Assembly (NCBI RefSeq): GCF_002278075.1
Contig: NZ_CP022989.1
Location: forward strand, 3,968,001 to 4,032,000
DNA length: 64,000 nucleotides
Source of the DNA: Paraburkholderia aromaticivorans
GTDB taxonomy: Bacteria > Pseudomonadota > Gammaproteobacteria > Burkholderiales > Burkholderiaceae
Direction: 5' to 3'
Part shown: positions 34,285 through 43,577 of the stretch, in pieces
Position numbering within the stretch: the stretch's first letter is position 1
Layout of the letters: each line of letters starts with the position of its first letter
Translations under genes and position numbers: made by a program
The notes under the pieces: model-generated
The model's input: the letters and a program-made list of their open reading frames with translations, nothing else
The model's database searches: none
What the model was told of the DNA's origin: nothing

Positions 34285-34848
34285 TTACTGTGCGGCGCTC
34301 GGCAGATGCTTGCGCTTGGCGAGATCCTGGGCCATCGCGTAGTGCTCCTGGATGGTCGGCAGCGCCTTCTTCGCCGCGTCCTTCAGCTGTTCGTCGCGGC
34401 CCGAAGCGATTTCCGCCTGGAATGCCGACAGGGCTTTCTGTTCGCCGGCGAGCGCGACCTGTTCGATATACACCTTGTCGAAGTCGGCGCCGCGCAGGTT
34501 GTTGATGCTCGCGAGCACGGCCGTGTCGGGATCGTTCTTCGGCACGTCGACGCCGCGCGGGCTGGCCGCGCGCAGCGCGTCGGAGATTTTCGCGTTGTCG
34601 GTGGAGACACGTTCGGCGAATGCCTTGACGTCGCGGTCGGTCGAGCGCGAGGTGGCGATGCGGGCGGCGTCGCGTTGCGTCGCGACGGCCTTGGTGCCGT
34701 CCGCGATGAACGTCTGGTCGGCGGCATGCAGACGGCCGGCGTCTGCCGCGGGCGCTGCGGGTGCGGTTTGAGCGTTGGCCGCGGTGGCGACGACGAGCAG
34801 GCCGGCCACGCAGGCACTGGCAATGGTGGCGAGAGGCAAGCGGATCAT
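34285..34848 (-). CDS. DUF4142 periplasmic protein
   Basis: A 187-residue secreted protein. The signal peptide (ASACVAGLLVVATAANAQ) is followed by an Ala-rich linker and a four-helix DUF4142 domain with DQTFIADGTKAVATQRDAARIATSRS, FAERVSTDNAKISDALRAAS and the C-terminal LPTIQEHYAMAQDLAKR. This family is common and mostly uncharacterised, and is often linked to envelope stress. AAGGAG precedes the ATG at 34848; a longer upstream frame lacks signal-peptide logic. Confidence 0.88.
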   Translation of the reverse strand: MIRLPLATIASACVAGLLVVATAANAQTAPAAPAADAGRLHAADQTFIADGTKAVATQRDAARIATSRSTDRDVKAFAERVSTDNAKISDALRAASPRGVDVPKNDPDTAVLASINNLRGADFDKVYIEQVALAGEQKALSAFQAEIASGRDEQLKDAAKKALPTIQEHYAMAQDLAKRKHLPSAAQ

Positions 34849-35272
34849 ACGTTCTCCTTGGGTGGAAGCGAAACGACAACAATGCGTGTGCGCCCCGGGT
34901 GTCATGCCGGTTACACCGATACCTTGCAGTCAGCTTTCGAGCCGCTGACGGCGCCACGCTCTTATCGCTGTGCATTCTAGGAGCCGGGTTACGCACTATG
35001 TGATACGACGCTGTCGCTTCTGTAACCGCAGGTAACCTTCATATGAATGTCGTGGCGGGCGTGTAGTGCGGCCGTCCTTGGCTCGAGGTGCTTCATGCCG
35101 GTCCGATGGCTCCCCTCCCGGCTGCGTGTTAACCACAGGATGCGAGGAAAACCGCGCGGACTCGCTGAACTTTCCGCCCGCCGCGCCGATAACAGAGGAG
35201 TAGGGCAGGCGCCAGGATCGGACGTAACGGTTGTATGGCGCATGACACGCACCGCAACCCTGGAGAGCTTCA
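34849..35272. other. Divergent intergenic region between DUF4142 and cheV
   Basis: About 420 bases with promoters expected in both directions. Imperfect GGTTAC/GTAACC half-sites occur near 34987-35036. No gene or clear promoter consensus could be supported. Confidence 0.3.
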
Positions 35273-36253
35273 ATGGCAGTAGAAAACCGCGCGAGCGACG
35301 AACGCAGCAACCTGACGAGTTCCAACAAATTCGAGCTGCTGCTGTACCGGTTGGGCTCGGTGCCCGGCAGCGACGCACACGAGCTTTATGGCATCAACGT
35401 CTTCAAGGTGCGCGAAATCTCGACAATGCCGGCGGTCACGCCGATCGCCGGCTCGTCCCCCTTCGTGATGGGCGCGGTGGACATTCGCGGCCAGATCATC
35501 CCCGTGATCGATTTGCCTCGGCTGATGGGCTGCGAGCCGACGCGCGGCCTGAACATCTTGCTGGTGACGGAATTCGCGCGCTCCACGCAGGCCTTCGCGG
35601 TCGAGGAAGTCGACGATATCGTGCGGCTGGAGTGGAACCAGGTGTTGTCCGCCGAGGGCGCGGCAGGTGGCAATCTCGTCACGAGTATTGCGCGGATCGA
35701 CGGCAATACCGGCGACTCGCGGCTCGCTCAGGTGATCGATGTGGAGCAGGTGTTGCGCGATGTGTTTCCGTCACAGCATCCGAGCGTCGATCCTGCGTCG
35801 GTGGGAGAGGCGCTGGGGATCCGGCGTGGGGCGAAGATTCTTGCCGCGGACGATTCGGGGTTTGCGCGAAAGCTCATTGAGCAGGCTTTGAGCGCGATTG
35901 GCGCTGACTTCGTCATGACCAAGACTGGAGAAGAAGCCTGGCATACCTTGCAGCAGGTCGCGCGGGAGGCTCAGTCCAATGGGACGCGCGTGAAGGATAG
36001 TATCGCGCTGGTCTTGACGGATCTCGAGATGCCCGAGATGGATGGGTTCATGCTCACCCGGCAGATCAAGGCGGATGAACGGACTCGGGATATTCCGGTC
36101 ATTATTCATTCTTCTCTGACTGGGGCGGCGAATGAGGCGCATGTGAAGAATGCCGGGGCGAATGGGTATGTGGCCAAGTTTGCCGCTGCTGAGTTGGCTG
36201 ATGCTATTCGGAATGCGCTTGGGGTTTTGCCTGCGGCTGAAGGTGTTGTTTGA
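35273..36253 (+). CDS. cheV: CheV chemotaxis coupling protein
   Basis: A 326-residue CheW-REC fusion. The CheW-like domain (about 18-165) contains LYGINVFKVREISTMPAVTPIAGSS and GAVDIRGQIIPVIDLPRLMG. The receiver domain (about 180-315) has the acidic pair ILAADDS, the phospho-acceptor Asp in ALVLTDLEMPEMDGFML, a switch Ser/Thr region and a late Lys. It couples chemoreceptors to CheA, and phosphorylation probably tunes adaptation. No other che genes are nearby. GGAG lies upstream of the ATG. Confidence 0.93.
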   Translation: MAVENRASDERSNLTSSNKFELLLYRLGSVPGSDAHELYGINVFKVREISTMPAVTPIAGSSPFVMGAVDIRGQIIPVIDLPRLMGCEPTRGLNILLVTEFARSTQAFAVEEVDDIVRLEWNQVLSAEGAAGGNLVTSIARIDGNTGDSRLAQVIDVEQVLRDVFPSQHPSVDPASVGEALGIRRGAKILAADDSGFARKLIEQALSAIGADFVMTKTGEEAWHTLQQVAREAQSNGTRVKDSIALVLTDLEMPEMDGFMLTRQIKADERTRDIPVIIHSSLTGAANEAHVKNAGANGYVAKFAAAELADAIRNALGVLPAAEGVV

Positions 36254-36350
36254 GCGCTTTTTTTCTGGCCTTTTTTTCCTGGGTTTTTTGGGAGTTGGGC
36301 TTTTGTTCAAGCCGCTGTGGTCTATTAGCGTTGCCCTGTGCGGGGCGGCA

Positions 36351-36382
36351 CTTACTTTCTTTGCCGCGGCAAAGAAAGTAAG
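36351..36382. repeat. Perfect 32-bp palindrome (dispersed Burkholderiaceae-type repeat)
   Basis: Half-site CTTACTTTCTTTGCCG is followed immediately by its exact complement, with no loop. It is embedded in a stretch with further copies of the half motif (AGCAAAGAAAGC). It lies between the convergent cheV and asparaginase genes. From memory, similar GCCGCGGC-centred palindromes are widespread in Burkholderia-group genomes. Confidence 0.8.
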
Positions 36383-36532
36383 CAAAGAAAGCCGCTTTGC
36401 ACCGCTAACTATTAAGCGGGTCCCCCGCACAGTCACGGTAGTGGTGCATCTGGAATCAGGACTCTCGCACATTCAAGCTCAGTGACAAGGCAGCCATTCT
36501 TCCGGCGGCGCTGCGCGCGCCGTGGCGGTCGT

Positions 36533-37621
36533 TCATTTTGAGTCCTGCTCCGTGATTCGGTTGAGCTCGACTGAAAAAGTCATTCGGCTCGTTTCAAGGC
36601 CCATCGTGTTCAACATCTTCGGTCGGTGGAACGCCGCGAGTTTTGCGCGTTGTTCTCGTGTTCCGATGTCGAGCTGCGTCAGCAGTTCCGCAACCACCGC
36701 GTACAGTACGCCGACGTTGCCGTCCTCGATCTTTACGGCAATGCCCAGTGCACCGCTCGCGCCCGCCCTCCCCGTTTGCTCCGACGCGCGTACGCCTATC
36801 GCGTAGCTGCCGTCCGCGCCAACCTTGCCGACCAGCGCGCCGTTGAACGCTTGCATCAACTGCGTGCAGAAGCGGCCCTCGCCCCCGACCAGTTCCGGAT
36901 AGGTCGTCATCGCGCGGTAGATTCGCGCGAGCGCTGCCGTGCGCGATGTGCCGGCCGCCCCCTTCGAGACCTCGTCCTGCGCAGCGGCCAGCTTCGCGAA
37001 GAGACGCGCCAACCGGTCGAGCGGAAAGGCCGGCGTCGGCAGATTGCAGCCATCGGTGGCCCATTGCACCGCAGCGTCGGGTAAATCGCAGACGTTAGCG
37101 ACCGTGTGTTTCACCCGCACCTGCAAAGGATGGTCGGGCCGCTCGTAACCCGCTATCGCCGCGCCGATCGATTGCGCGCCGGCCAGCATGCCCGCATGTT
37201 TGCCGGAACAGTTGCTGCACACGGCGCCCGGCTTGAAGTCGCGCTTGAGCCAATCGACGTAGACGGCATCCGATAACGGTGGATGGCCGCCGCAGCGCAG
37301 GTCGGCTGCGCTCGCCTGCGCCTTGGCCAGCATCTGCCGCGTGCGTTCGATGTGGCGCGCCTCGCTGCTGTGCGAGGCGCACATCAGCGCGAGATCGGCT
37401 TCGTCAAAACCGAAGCGCTCCAGTGCGCCGGTTTCCAGCACCGCCAACGCTTGTGCGGGCTTCGCCGCCGAACGCGCCAGCGTCACGCGCGACGGATCGC
37501 CGAATGACGCCAGCAAGCGCCCGTTCGCGTCGACCACCGCGACGTGCGCGAGGTGCGTGTTCTCAATCGAATCGCCGCGGTAGACAGTCGCCGCAATCGG
37601 CCCGGTGGCGCGCAAGCTCAT
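36533..37621 (-). CDS. L-asparaginase (Rhizobium-type, class 3)
   Basis: A 362-residue enzyme of the asparaginase II Pfam family. Features are RGDSIENTHLAHVAVVDANGRLLASFGDP at the N-terminus, SAAKPAQALAVLETGALERFG, a conserved Cys in MCASHSSEARHIERT, and VCSNCSGKHAGMLAGA with the Ser/Lys/Cys cluster of ReAIV-like enzymes. It hydrolyses L-asparagine to aspartate and ammonia in the cytoplasm; no signal peptide is visible. GAGGAG precedes the ATG. Confidence 0.9.
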   Translation of the reverse strand: MSLRATGPIAATVYRGDSIENTHLAHVAVVDANGRLLASFGDPSRVTLARSAAKPAQALAVLETGALERFGFDEADLALMCASHSSEARHIERTRQMLAKAQASAADLRCGGHPPLSDAVYVDWLKRDFKPGAVCSNCSGKHAGMLAGAQSIGAAIAGYERPDHPLQVRVKHTVANVCDLPDAAVQWATDGCNLPTPAFPLDRLARLFAKLAAAQDEVSKGAAGTSRTAALARIYRAMTTYPELVGGEGRFCTQLMQAFNGALVGKVGADGSYAIGVRASEQTGRAGASGALGIAVKIEDGNVGVLYAVVAELLTQLDIGTREQRAKLAAFHRPKMLNTMGLETSRMTFSVELNRITEQDSK

Positions 37622-37760
37622 GCTGATTCTCCTCGTAATCGGTCTGGTCGCCCGGACTGCATGGAATCCTGAAGTACGCGGGCAATTCTACGTTCGTCTC
37701 CCCCGCGAACCAACCCCGCGTGACGACTCCTTGTCATGCGGCACGCGTGCAGTGGTTCGC

Positions 37761-38690
37761 TCATGCCTTATCGGGCGCGTCGTGAAGGTGCTCGACGAGG
37801 TAGTCGATCAATGCCCTCACCTTCGGCGGCAGGAAGCGATTCGGTGGATACAGCAGCCACACCGACCCCACGTACGCGCGCGCTTCGAGATTCCAGTCCG
37901 GCAAAACCTGAACGAGTTCGCCGCCTCGCAAGGATTCGGAGGCGGCAAACTCCGGTACGCAAGCAATGCCGAAACCCTGAAGCGCGGCTTCAAGCCGCGC
38001 GCCGGCATGATTGGCCGTGTAGCGCCCCTTCACATGGACGTTCTGGGTCTCCGTGCCGCGGCGCAAGCGCCAGCGGTTGTCGTCGGCCGTCTCGCCGAGG
38101 TGAATGCACGCCTGTTTCAGCAGATCGCGTGGCTGCGCCGGCGTACCGCGCTCGCGCAAATACGCGGCCGACGCCACCAGCAGCCAGCGCACCGAGCCTA
38201 ATCGGCGCCCAGCGAGACCCTGCGGCGGATGCTCGGTCAGACGGATCGCCAGATCGACATCGTCGGCGAGCGGATCGATGTCGTGGTCGGTGAAAAGGAG
38301 CTGCAGGTCCACCTCGTCGTAAGCGCGCAGAAAGCCGGGAACGAGCGGGTGAATCACGGACTTCGCAAACTGGGTCGGCGCGCTCACGCTGACCTTGCCC
38401 TGCGGTTTGCCGGCCAGTTGCCCGGCCGCGTCGACCGCAGCCGACGCGGCGCTCACCATGTCGCGGCAGAATCGCGCGACCTGTGCGCCGGATTCCGTGA
38501 CTCGCACCGTGCGCGTGGAGCGTTCGAGCAAACGGGTTGCAAGCGCGTCTTCGAGCCGCTTGATCTGCCGGCTGACGGTGGACGGCGTGCTGCCGAGCTG
38601 CCGCGCGGCCACCGAGAAATTGCCGGCGTCGACCACGCGCGCGAACACCGCCATATCCGGCAGCAAGGCGAAAAGCTCCGTTGGGGTCAT
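37761..38690 (-). CDS. LysR-family regulator divergent from an EamA transporter
   Basis: A 309-residue LysR protein. The HTH at residues 10-70 includes DMAVFARVVDAGNFSVAARQLGSTPSTVSRQIKRLEDALA and ends LLERSTRTVRVTESG, followed by the effector-binding domain. Divergent by about 120 bases from the EamA-family gene at 38814, which it probably regulates. Confidence 0.9.
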   Translation of the reverse strand: MTPTELFALLPDMAVFARVVDAGNFSVAARQLGSTPSTVSRQIKRLEDALATRLLERSTRTVRVTESGAQVARFCRDMVSAASAAVDAAGQLAGKPQGKVSVSAPTQFAKSVIHPLVPGFLRAYDEVDLQLLFTDHDIDPLADDVDLAIRLTEHPPQGLAGRRLGSVRWLLVASAAYLRERGTPAQPRDLLKQACIHLGETADDNRWRLRRGTETQNVHVKGRYTANHAGARLEAALQGFGIACVPEFAASESLRGGELVQVLPDWNLEARAYVGSVWLLYPPNRFLPPKVRALIDYLVEHLHDAPDKA

Positions 38691-38813
38691 CGTGGAATCC
38701 GTGAGGGCGACCGATCTATTAATGCATTCGCGACATAAACGCTGTGCGCCGTGACCCGATTATCACGCCCAGCGCAAAGTTCGACAATACGGGCTCTTTC
38801 ACCGAGGTCCGCC

Positions 38814-39725
38814 ATGTCGAAACACGAACGCCTGCTCATGCTCTCCGATTTGATGCTGCTCGCCGTCGCCATGGTATGGGGCACCAGTTACGGCGTGGTC
38901 AAGAGCGCGCTGGTGTTTTATCCGGTGCTTGGGCTGCTCGCGTTACGCTTCGGCATTACTTTCGTGATCCTCTCGCCGGCGTTGCGCCACCTGCGCGCCG
39001 CCGACGCCCGGACGCTGCGCGGCGTGCTGATTGCCGGCGCACTGCTGTTGGGCATCTTCCTGTGTGAAACCTTCGGCCTCCTGATGACAAGCGCCGCCAA
39101 CGCCGCCTTTCTGATCAGCCTGTGCGTGGTGCTGACGCCGCTCATTGAATGGTTGCTGCTCAGGCGCCGGCCGAGCCGTGTCGAATGGCTGGCGGTGGCG
39201 CTTTCCCTGCTGGGCGCGTGGCTGCTCGCCAGCGACGGCGCGCTGAGCTTCAACCCGGGCGACGCGCTGATTCTGCTCGCGGCCCTGCTGCGCGCATTGA
39301 CGGTGTGCGTGACCAAACGCGTGATGCGCGATTCGGCCCTGCCGCCGTTGTCGGTGACAGCGGTTCAGTCGGGCGTAGTGGCATGCGGCAGCGTGGCGGC
39401 CGCCTGGATGTTCGCGCCGCACCCGTGGCAGCCGCTGCCCTCGATTGCCGGACACGCGGCGTTCTGGGGATATGTCGGCTATCTGGTGATCGCGTGCACG
39501 CTGTTCGCGTTCTTCGCGCAGAACTTCGCGATCAAGCGCAGCAGCCCCACACGCGTCTCGCTGCTGATGGGCAGCGAACCAGCGTTCGGGGCTTTGTTCG
39601 CCTGCGTATGGTTGGGTGAACGAATTTCCTTGACCGCGTGGGTTGGTGGCGCATTGATCGTCGCGGCATCGATTCTGGCGACAGTGCGGTGGCCCGCACT
39701 GCGCGTGAGCACCGCGCGGGCCTGA
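38814..39725 (+). CDS. EamA/DMT-family metabolite exporter
   Basis: A 303-residue drug/metabolite transporter with ten hydrophobic segments in two EamA halves, for example LMLLAVAMVWGTSYGVVKSAL and WGYVGYLVIACTLFAFFAQNFAIKRSSPTRVSLLMGSEPAFGALFA. It probably exports amino acids or related metabolites across the inner membrane. I chose the ATG at 38814 because it has GAGG upstream and starts directly before the first membrane segment. Confidence 0.9.
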   Translation: MSKHERLLMLSDLMLLAVAMVWGTSYGVVKSALVFYPVLGLLALRFGITFVILSPALRHLRAADARTLRGVLIAGALLLGIFLCETFGLLMTSAANAAFLISLCVVLTPLIEWLLLRRRPSRVEWLAVALSLLGAWLLASDGALSFNPGDALILLAALLRALTVCVTKRVMRDSALPPLSVTAVQSGVVACGSVAAAWMFAPHPWQPLPSIAGHAAFWGYVGYLVIACTLFAFFAQNFAIKRSSPTRVSLLMGSEPAFGALFACVWLGERISLTAWVGGALIVAASILATVRWPALRVSTARA

Positions 39726-39758
39726 GCAACGGCCCGCGCCGAAACACACTCGCGTCGA

Positions 39759-41006
39759 TCAGCGCGACGCTACGCTACCGCGCTCGCTCACCACTTCGCC
39801 GCGCTGAAACACGTACTCCAGACGCTCGCCCTGTCCGGTCAGCACACCGATGTCCTTGAGCGGATCGCCGTCCACCACGAGGATGTCGGCAATCGCGCCC
39901 GCCTTGATGGCGCCGAGCTTGCCGCCCGGATCGACGATCGCCGCGGCGATCGTGGTGGCCGAACGCAAGGCTTCCAGATTGCCGAGCACGTCGGCGCGAA
40001 TGCGTAATTCGTCGCTCTGGAACGTGTGCATTTCGCCGAGCAGGTCCGAGCCGAAACCCATCGGCACGCCGGCATTCGCATAGATCTGCAGCGAATCGCG
40101 CCCGGCCTGCCGCACGGTTTCGACCTTGGCGATCGAATCGGCCGGCAAGCCATAAGCGGCGCCGTGTTTGGCCAGTGCATCGTACGTGACGAGCGTCGGC
40201 ACCACGAACGCGCCATGTTCGCGCATCAGCTTCGCCGCGGCTGCGTCGACGAGGTTGCCGTGCTCGATGGTGCGCACGCCGCAGCGAATCGCACGCGAGA
40301 TCGCGCGGCCCGTGTAGGCGTGCGCCATCACATACGTATTGGCCGCCTCGGCCTCGGCGACGATCGCGCGAATTTCGTCCTCGGAGTACTGTGTGTTGCC
40401 GATCGGATCGGTCGGCGAAGCCACGCCGCCCGACGCCATGATCTTGATCTGCGTGGCGCCCTTCTGGATCTCTTCGCGCACGGCGAGCCGCACGGCATCC
40501 ACGCCGTCCACCACACGCGCAATCGCGCCGGCCCGAAAACAGCACGAGCACGGTTCGAGCATGTCGCCACGCGGACGGAAGTCGCCGTGCCCGCCCGTCT
40601 GCGAGAGGGCCTTGCCCGACGGAAAGATGCGCGGCCCCGGAATCAGGCCGCTTTCCAACGCCTGCGTCAAACCCCAGTCCGCGCCGCCCGCATCGCGCAC
40701 GGTCGTAAAGCCGCGGCCGAGCATGGCCTTGAGAATCGGCAACGCGCGAATCGCGGTGAGAATATTCGGCTGCGTTGCATTCGTGCCGAGGTTGGCGCGC
40801 GAGGCCAATACGTGCACGTGACAATCGATCAGACCGGGCATCACCGTTTTGCCGCGGGCATCGATCACGCGCGCGTTGGGCAGATCGACGGGACGATCGG
40901 TGACTTCGACGATATGGCCGTTTTCGATCACGACGTGCCGATGCTCGAGCAACACACCCTGCTCCAGATCGAGTAAGTTGCCGCCGCTGATTACCGTAAT
41001 GCTCAT
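39759..41006 (-). CDS. Metal-dependent amidohydrolase (imidazolonepropionase-like)
   Basis: A 415-residue amidohydrolase. It has an N-terminal beta-sandwich with VIDARGKTVMPGLIDCHVHV (HxH metal motif), a lysine in strand 4 (ATQIKIMASGGV), then MAHAYTGRAI and IEHGNLVDAAAAKLM with the later metal His residues, and MGFGSDLLGE with the terminal Asp. It should hydrolyse a C-N bond in a peptide-like or cyclic amide substrate. It lies 59 bases downstream of an MFS carrier gene, with a LysR gene before that, suggesting uptake and hydrolysis of one compound. Confidence 0.9.
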   Translation of the reverse strand: MSITVISGGNLLDLEQGVLLEHRHVVIENGHIVEVTDRPVDLPNARVIDARGKTVMPGLIDCHVHVLASRANLGTNATQPNILTAIRALPILKAMLGRGFTTVRDAGGADWGLTQALESGLIPGPRIFPSGKALSQTGGHGDFRPRGDMLEPCSCCFRAGAIARVVDGVDAVRLAVREEIQKGATQIKIMASGGVASPTDPIGNTQYSEDEIRAIVAEAEAANTYVMAHAYTGRAISRAIRCGVRTIEHGNLVDAAAAKLMREHGAFVVPTLVTYDALAKHGAAYGLPADSIAKVETVRQAGRDSLQIYANAGVPMGFGSDLLGEMHTFQSDELRIRADVLGNLEALRSATTIAAAIVDPGGKLGAIKAGAIADILVVDGDPLKDIGVLTGQGERLEYVFQRGEVVSERGSVASR

Positions 41007-41065
41007 TGATCTCTTCCTGACTTGATGAGGAAACGTGTCCGGCGAACCTCAGCCGGACATGCGAT

Positions 41066-42373
41066 TCAGGCGCGGCTCCGGCGCGGATCGCGCACGAAGA
41101 ACGTGCCCACCAGGCTGATGGACGCGGCGATCATCACGTAGATCGCGGGCGCCATATTGCTGCCGGTCGAAGCAATCAGCCACGTGATGAAGAACGGCGC
41201 GAAGCCACCGAAAATCGTCACGGCGAAGTTATAGGCAACGGAAAGCCCCGTCGACAGCACCTTGGTCGGAAACAGTTCGGAGAACGCAGCGAGGATCGGG
41301 CCGGTATAGGCGGCGATCAGCAAGCCGAACACGCCCTGAAACACCATCAGCGAGGCGAGGCCGGGCGCCCGGTTGATATACGCGAACATCGGCCAGGCGA
41401 GCAGCAGGATCGCGACGGCGGCGCCCGAAAGGAACCCGCGGCGGCCGAAACGGTCAGCCAGTTTGCCGACCACAGGCGAAAAGCACATGATCATCAGGCC
41501 GCCGAGCATGCCGGCAAGAAAGCCGGTGGACTGCGGCAGGTGCAGCGTACGCACCGAATAGGTCGGCATGTAGAACAGCAGCACGTAGGTGCACACGGTC
41601 CACAGAATCACCATCGAAAAACTGGCGAACGTCTCGCGCGGAAAGCGGCGGAACACTTCGGCAAGCGGCGAATCGTTTTTGGCTTGTTCGGCCACCGCGC
41701 TGAACGCGGGTGTTTCGTCCATGCGGCTGCGAATGAAATAACCGACCGGCCCGATCAGGATGCCGATCAGAAACGGCATCCGCCAGCCCCACGAATGCAA
41801 TGAATCGGCACTCAGATTCGCGGTGACGAACGTGCCGACGGCGGCCCCCAGCAGCACCGCAAAGCCGATGCTCGACTGGATCCAGCTCGAATAGAACGCG
41901 CGCTTCTCCACCGGTGCGTATTCCGTGAGGAACGCGGTCGCGCTGCCCATCTCGCCGCCGGCCGAAAAGCCTTGCAGCAAACGCGCGACCACGATCAGCA
42001 CCGGCGCCCACACGCCGATCTGCTCATAGGTCGGCGCGAGGCCGATGAGCGCGGTGCCGCCGGCCATCAATAGAATGGTCAGCGAGAGCGCCGCCTTTCG
42101 TCCGACTTTATCCGCGTATACGCCGAGCACGATACCGCCCACCGGACGCATGAAAAAACCCACGCCGAAGGTGGCCACGGCGAGCAGCAGCGAGGTCAGT
42201 TCATTGCCGGTCGGGAAAAACAGCTTCGCGATGATGACCGCGAAAAAACTGTATACGGTGAAGTCGAACCACTCGAGCCCATTGCCGAGCACCGTGGCGA
42301 TAATGGCGCGGCGCCGCTGCCGCGCGAGCGTATCCACGGAGCGTGGAAGGTTGGATGAAAGCGTGCCTTGCAT
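41066..42373 (-). CDS. MFS transporter, metabolite:proton symporter type
   Basis: A 435-residue major facilitator with the MHS motifs GNGLEWFDFTVYSFFAVIIAKLFFP, MRPVGGIVLGVYADKVGRKAAL and RLLQGFSAGGEMGSATAFLTEYAP. Twelve membrane segments are evident. I start it at the ATG at 42373, preceded by GGAAAGGG. It lies between a LysR gene and an amidohydrolase gene on the same strand and probably imports the amidohydrolase substrate or its product. Confidence 0.9.
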   Translation of the reverse strand: MQGTLSSNLPRSVDTLARQRRRAIIATVLGNGLEWFDFTVYSFFAVIIAKLFFPTGNELTSLLLAVATFGVGFFMRPVGGIVLGVYADKVGRKAALSLTILLMAGGTALIGLAPTYEQIGVWAPVLIVVARLLQGFSAGGEMGSATAFLTEYAPVEKRAFYSSWIQSSIGFAVLLGAAVGTFVTANLSADSLHSWGWRMPFLIGILIGPVGYFIRSRMDETPAFSAVAEQAKNDSPLAEVFRRFPRETFASFSMVILWTVCTYVLLFYMPTYSVRTLHLPQSTGFLAGMLGGLMIMCFSPVVGKLADRFGRRGFLSGAAVAILLLAWPMFAYINRAPGLASLMVFQGVFGLLIAAYTGPILAAFSELFPTKVLSTGLSVAYNFAVTIFGGFAPFFITWLIASTGSNMAPAIYVMIAASISLVGTFFVRDPRRSRA

Positions 42374-42502
42374 GGTCCCTTTCCTCATCTGGCTGCCTGT
42401 CGGGCGGTAGTGTCGGCATCGCGCCACGCCATGGTCGATGGCGCTTTTGCGTGCATAACCCCGATGCTAGAGAGACCTGATTTGTTTTCGAAACGAAAGA
42501 TT

Positions 42503-42518
42503 CGCATGCATGCATGCG
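42503..42518. promoter_or_regulatory. 16-bp palindrome upstream of the MFS/amidohydrolase genes
   Basis: Perfect palindrome CGCATGCATGCATGCG between the LysR gene and the MFS gene it precedes, about 130 bases upstream of the MFS start. It could be the LysR operator or the LysR transcript end. Only the symmetry is seen. Confidence 0.4.
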
Positions 42519-42539
42519 TGTAGCGCATGCGAGCGCGTG

Positions 42540-43457
42540 TCAGCCCGCCGCCCTGCCCATCTGTGCCTCGGCCTGCTCGAACACCCAGCGCGTGAAGAGG
42601 CGCGCCGCCTGGTTCTGCGAGCGGTCGTTCGGCGACACGACGTAATAGCCGCCGCCGTGACTCGCCGACGCCTGTGTGGCACGCACCAGCAGCCCTTCGC
42701 TCAGGCACGCGTCGATCATGTGCCGCCAGCCGAGTACGACGCCCTCGCCGAAAATCGCCATCTGCACGAGTTGCGGATAATGATTGACGACCACCGCCTG
42801 CGGCGACGCCGGCATCTGCACATCGTTGAGACGAAACCACTCGGACCACGACATCCATTGCCGCTGACCGTCTTCCTGCATCAGCAAGGTTTCGTGCACC
42901 AGATCGGCAGGTTCCAGCACGCGGCCGGCGAGATATCCGGGCGAGCATACCGGGTACACGTCTTCGTCGAAAAGGCGGCGGGCGGCGAAATGCGGCTCGG
43001 CGCGCTGGCGGATGTAGTACAGGCCGACATCGAATTCCGCGGGCGACAACGACGCGAGCCCGTCGCGCACGATCATTCTGATCTTGACGTTCGGATGTGC
43101 CGCGCGAAACGCGCCGAGCCGCGGCGTGAGCCACAGCACCGCCACGCCGGATGAGCACGCAATCGTCAACTCCAGGTCGCCATAGCGTTTCATGACATCC
43201 AGCGTGGCTTCGGAGCAATTGGCCAGCAGCCACTGCACGTGCTTCGCGTAACCTTCGCCGGCGATGGTCAGACGTAACGCGCGGTGCTCACGCACAAAAA
43301 GCGAGCGGCCAAGGAAGTCTTCCAGCTGTGCGATCTGCCGGCTGATCGCACTCTGCGTCAGATGCAGTTCCGCGGCCGCTTTGGTGAAACTGGCATGGCG
43401 TACGGCCGATTCGAACGCGACGAGGCATTGGAGCGGAGGCAATGGGGCAATACGCAT
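42540..43457 (-). CDS. LysR-family regulator (GcvA-like)
   Basis: A 305-residue LysR protein. The HTH segment begins MRIAPLPPLQCLVAFESAVR, continues HASFTKAAAELHLTQSAISR and ends QIAQLEDFLGRSLFVREHRA, typical of the GcvA/amino-acid subgroup; a substrate-binding domain follows. It is transcribed in the same direction as, and directly upstream of, the MFS and amidohydrolase genes, so it is probably their regulator. Confidence 0.9.
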   Translation of the reverse strand: MRIAPLPPLQCLVAFESAVRHASFTKAAAELHLTQSAISRQIAQLEDFLGRSLFVREHRALRLTIAGEGYAKHVQWLLANCSEATLDVMKRYGDLELTIACSSGVAVLWLTPRLGAFRAAHPNVKIRMIVRDGLASLSPAEFDVGLYYIRQRAEPHFAARRLFDEDVYPVCSPGYLAGRVLEPADLVHETLLMQEDGQRQWMSWSEWFRLNDVQMPASPQAVVVNHYPQLVQMAIFGEGVVLGWRHMIDACLSEGLLVRATQASASHGGGYYVVSPNDRSQNQAARLFTRWVFEQAEAQMGRAAG

Positions 43458-43577
43458 GATGAGAGATGCCGAGTGAGGATCCCACCATCATAGCGGGAGA
43501 GCCTCGGTCAAATCATGCGCAAGCTGGCGTTGCGCGAGCTGCCGCGGGCTTGGCAAACTTGCCGCCGGGCGAGGCGG

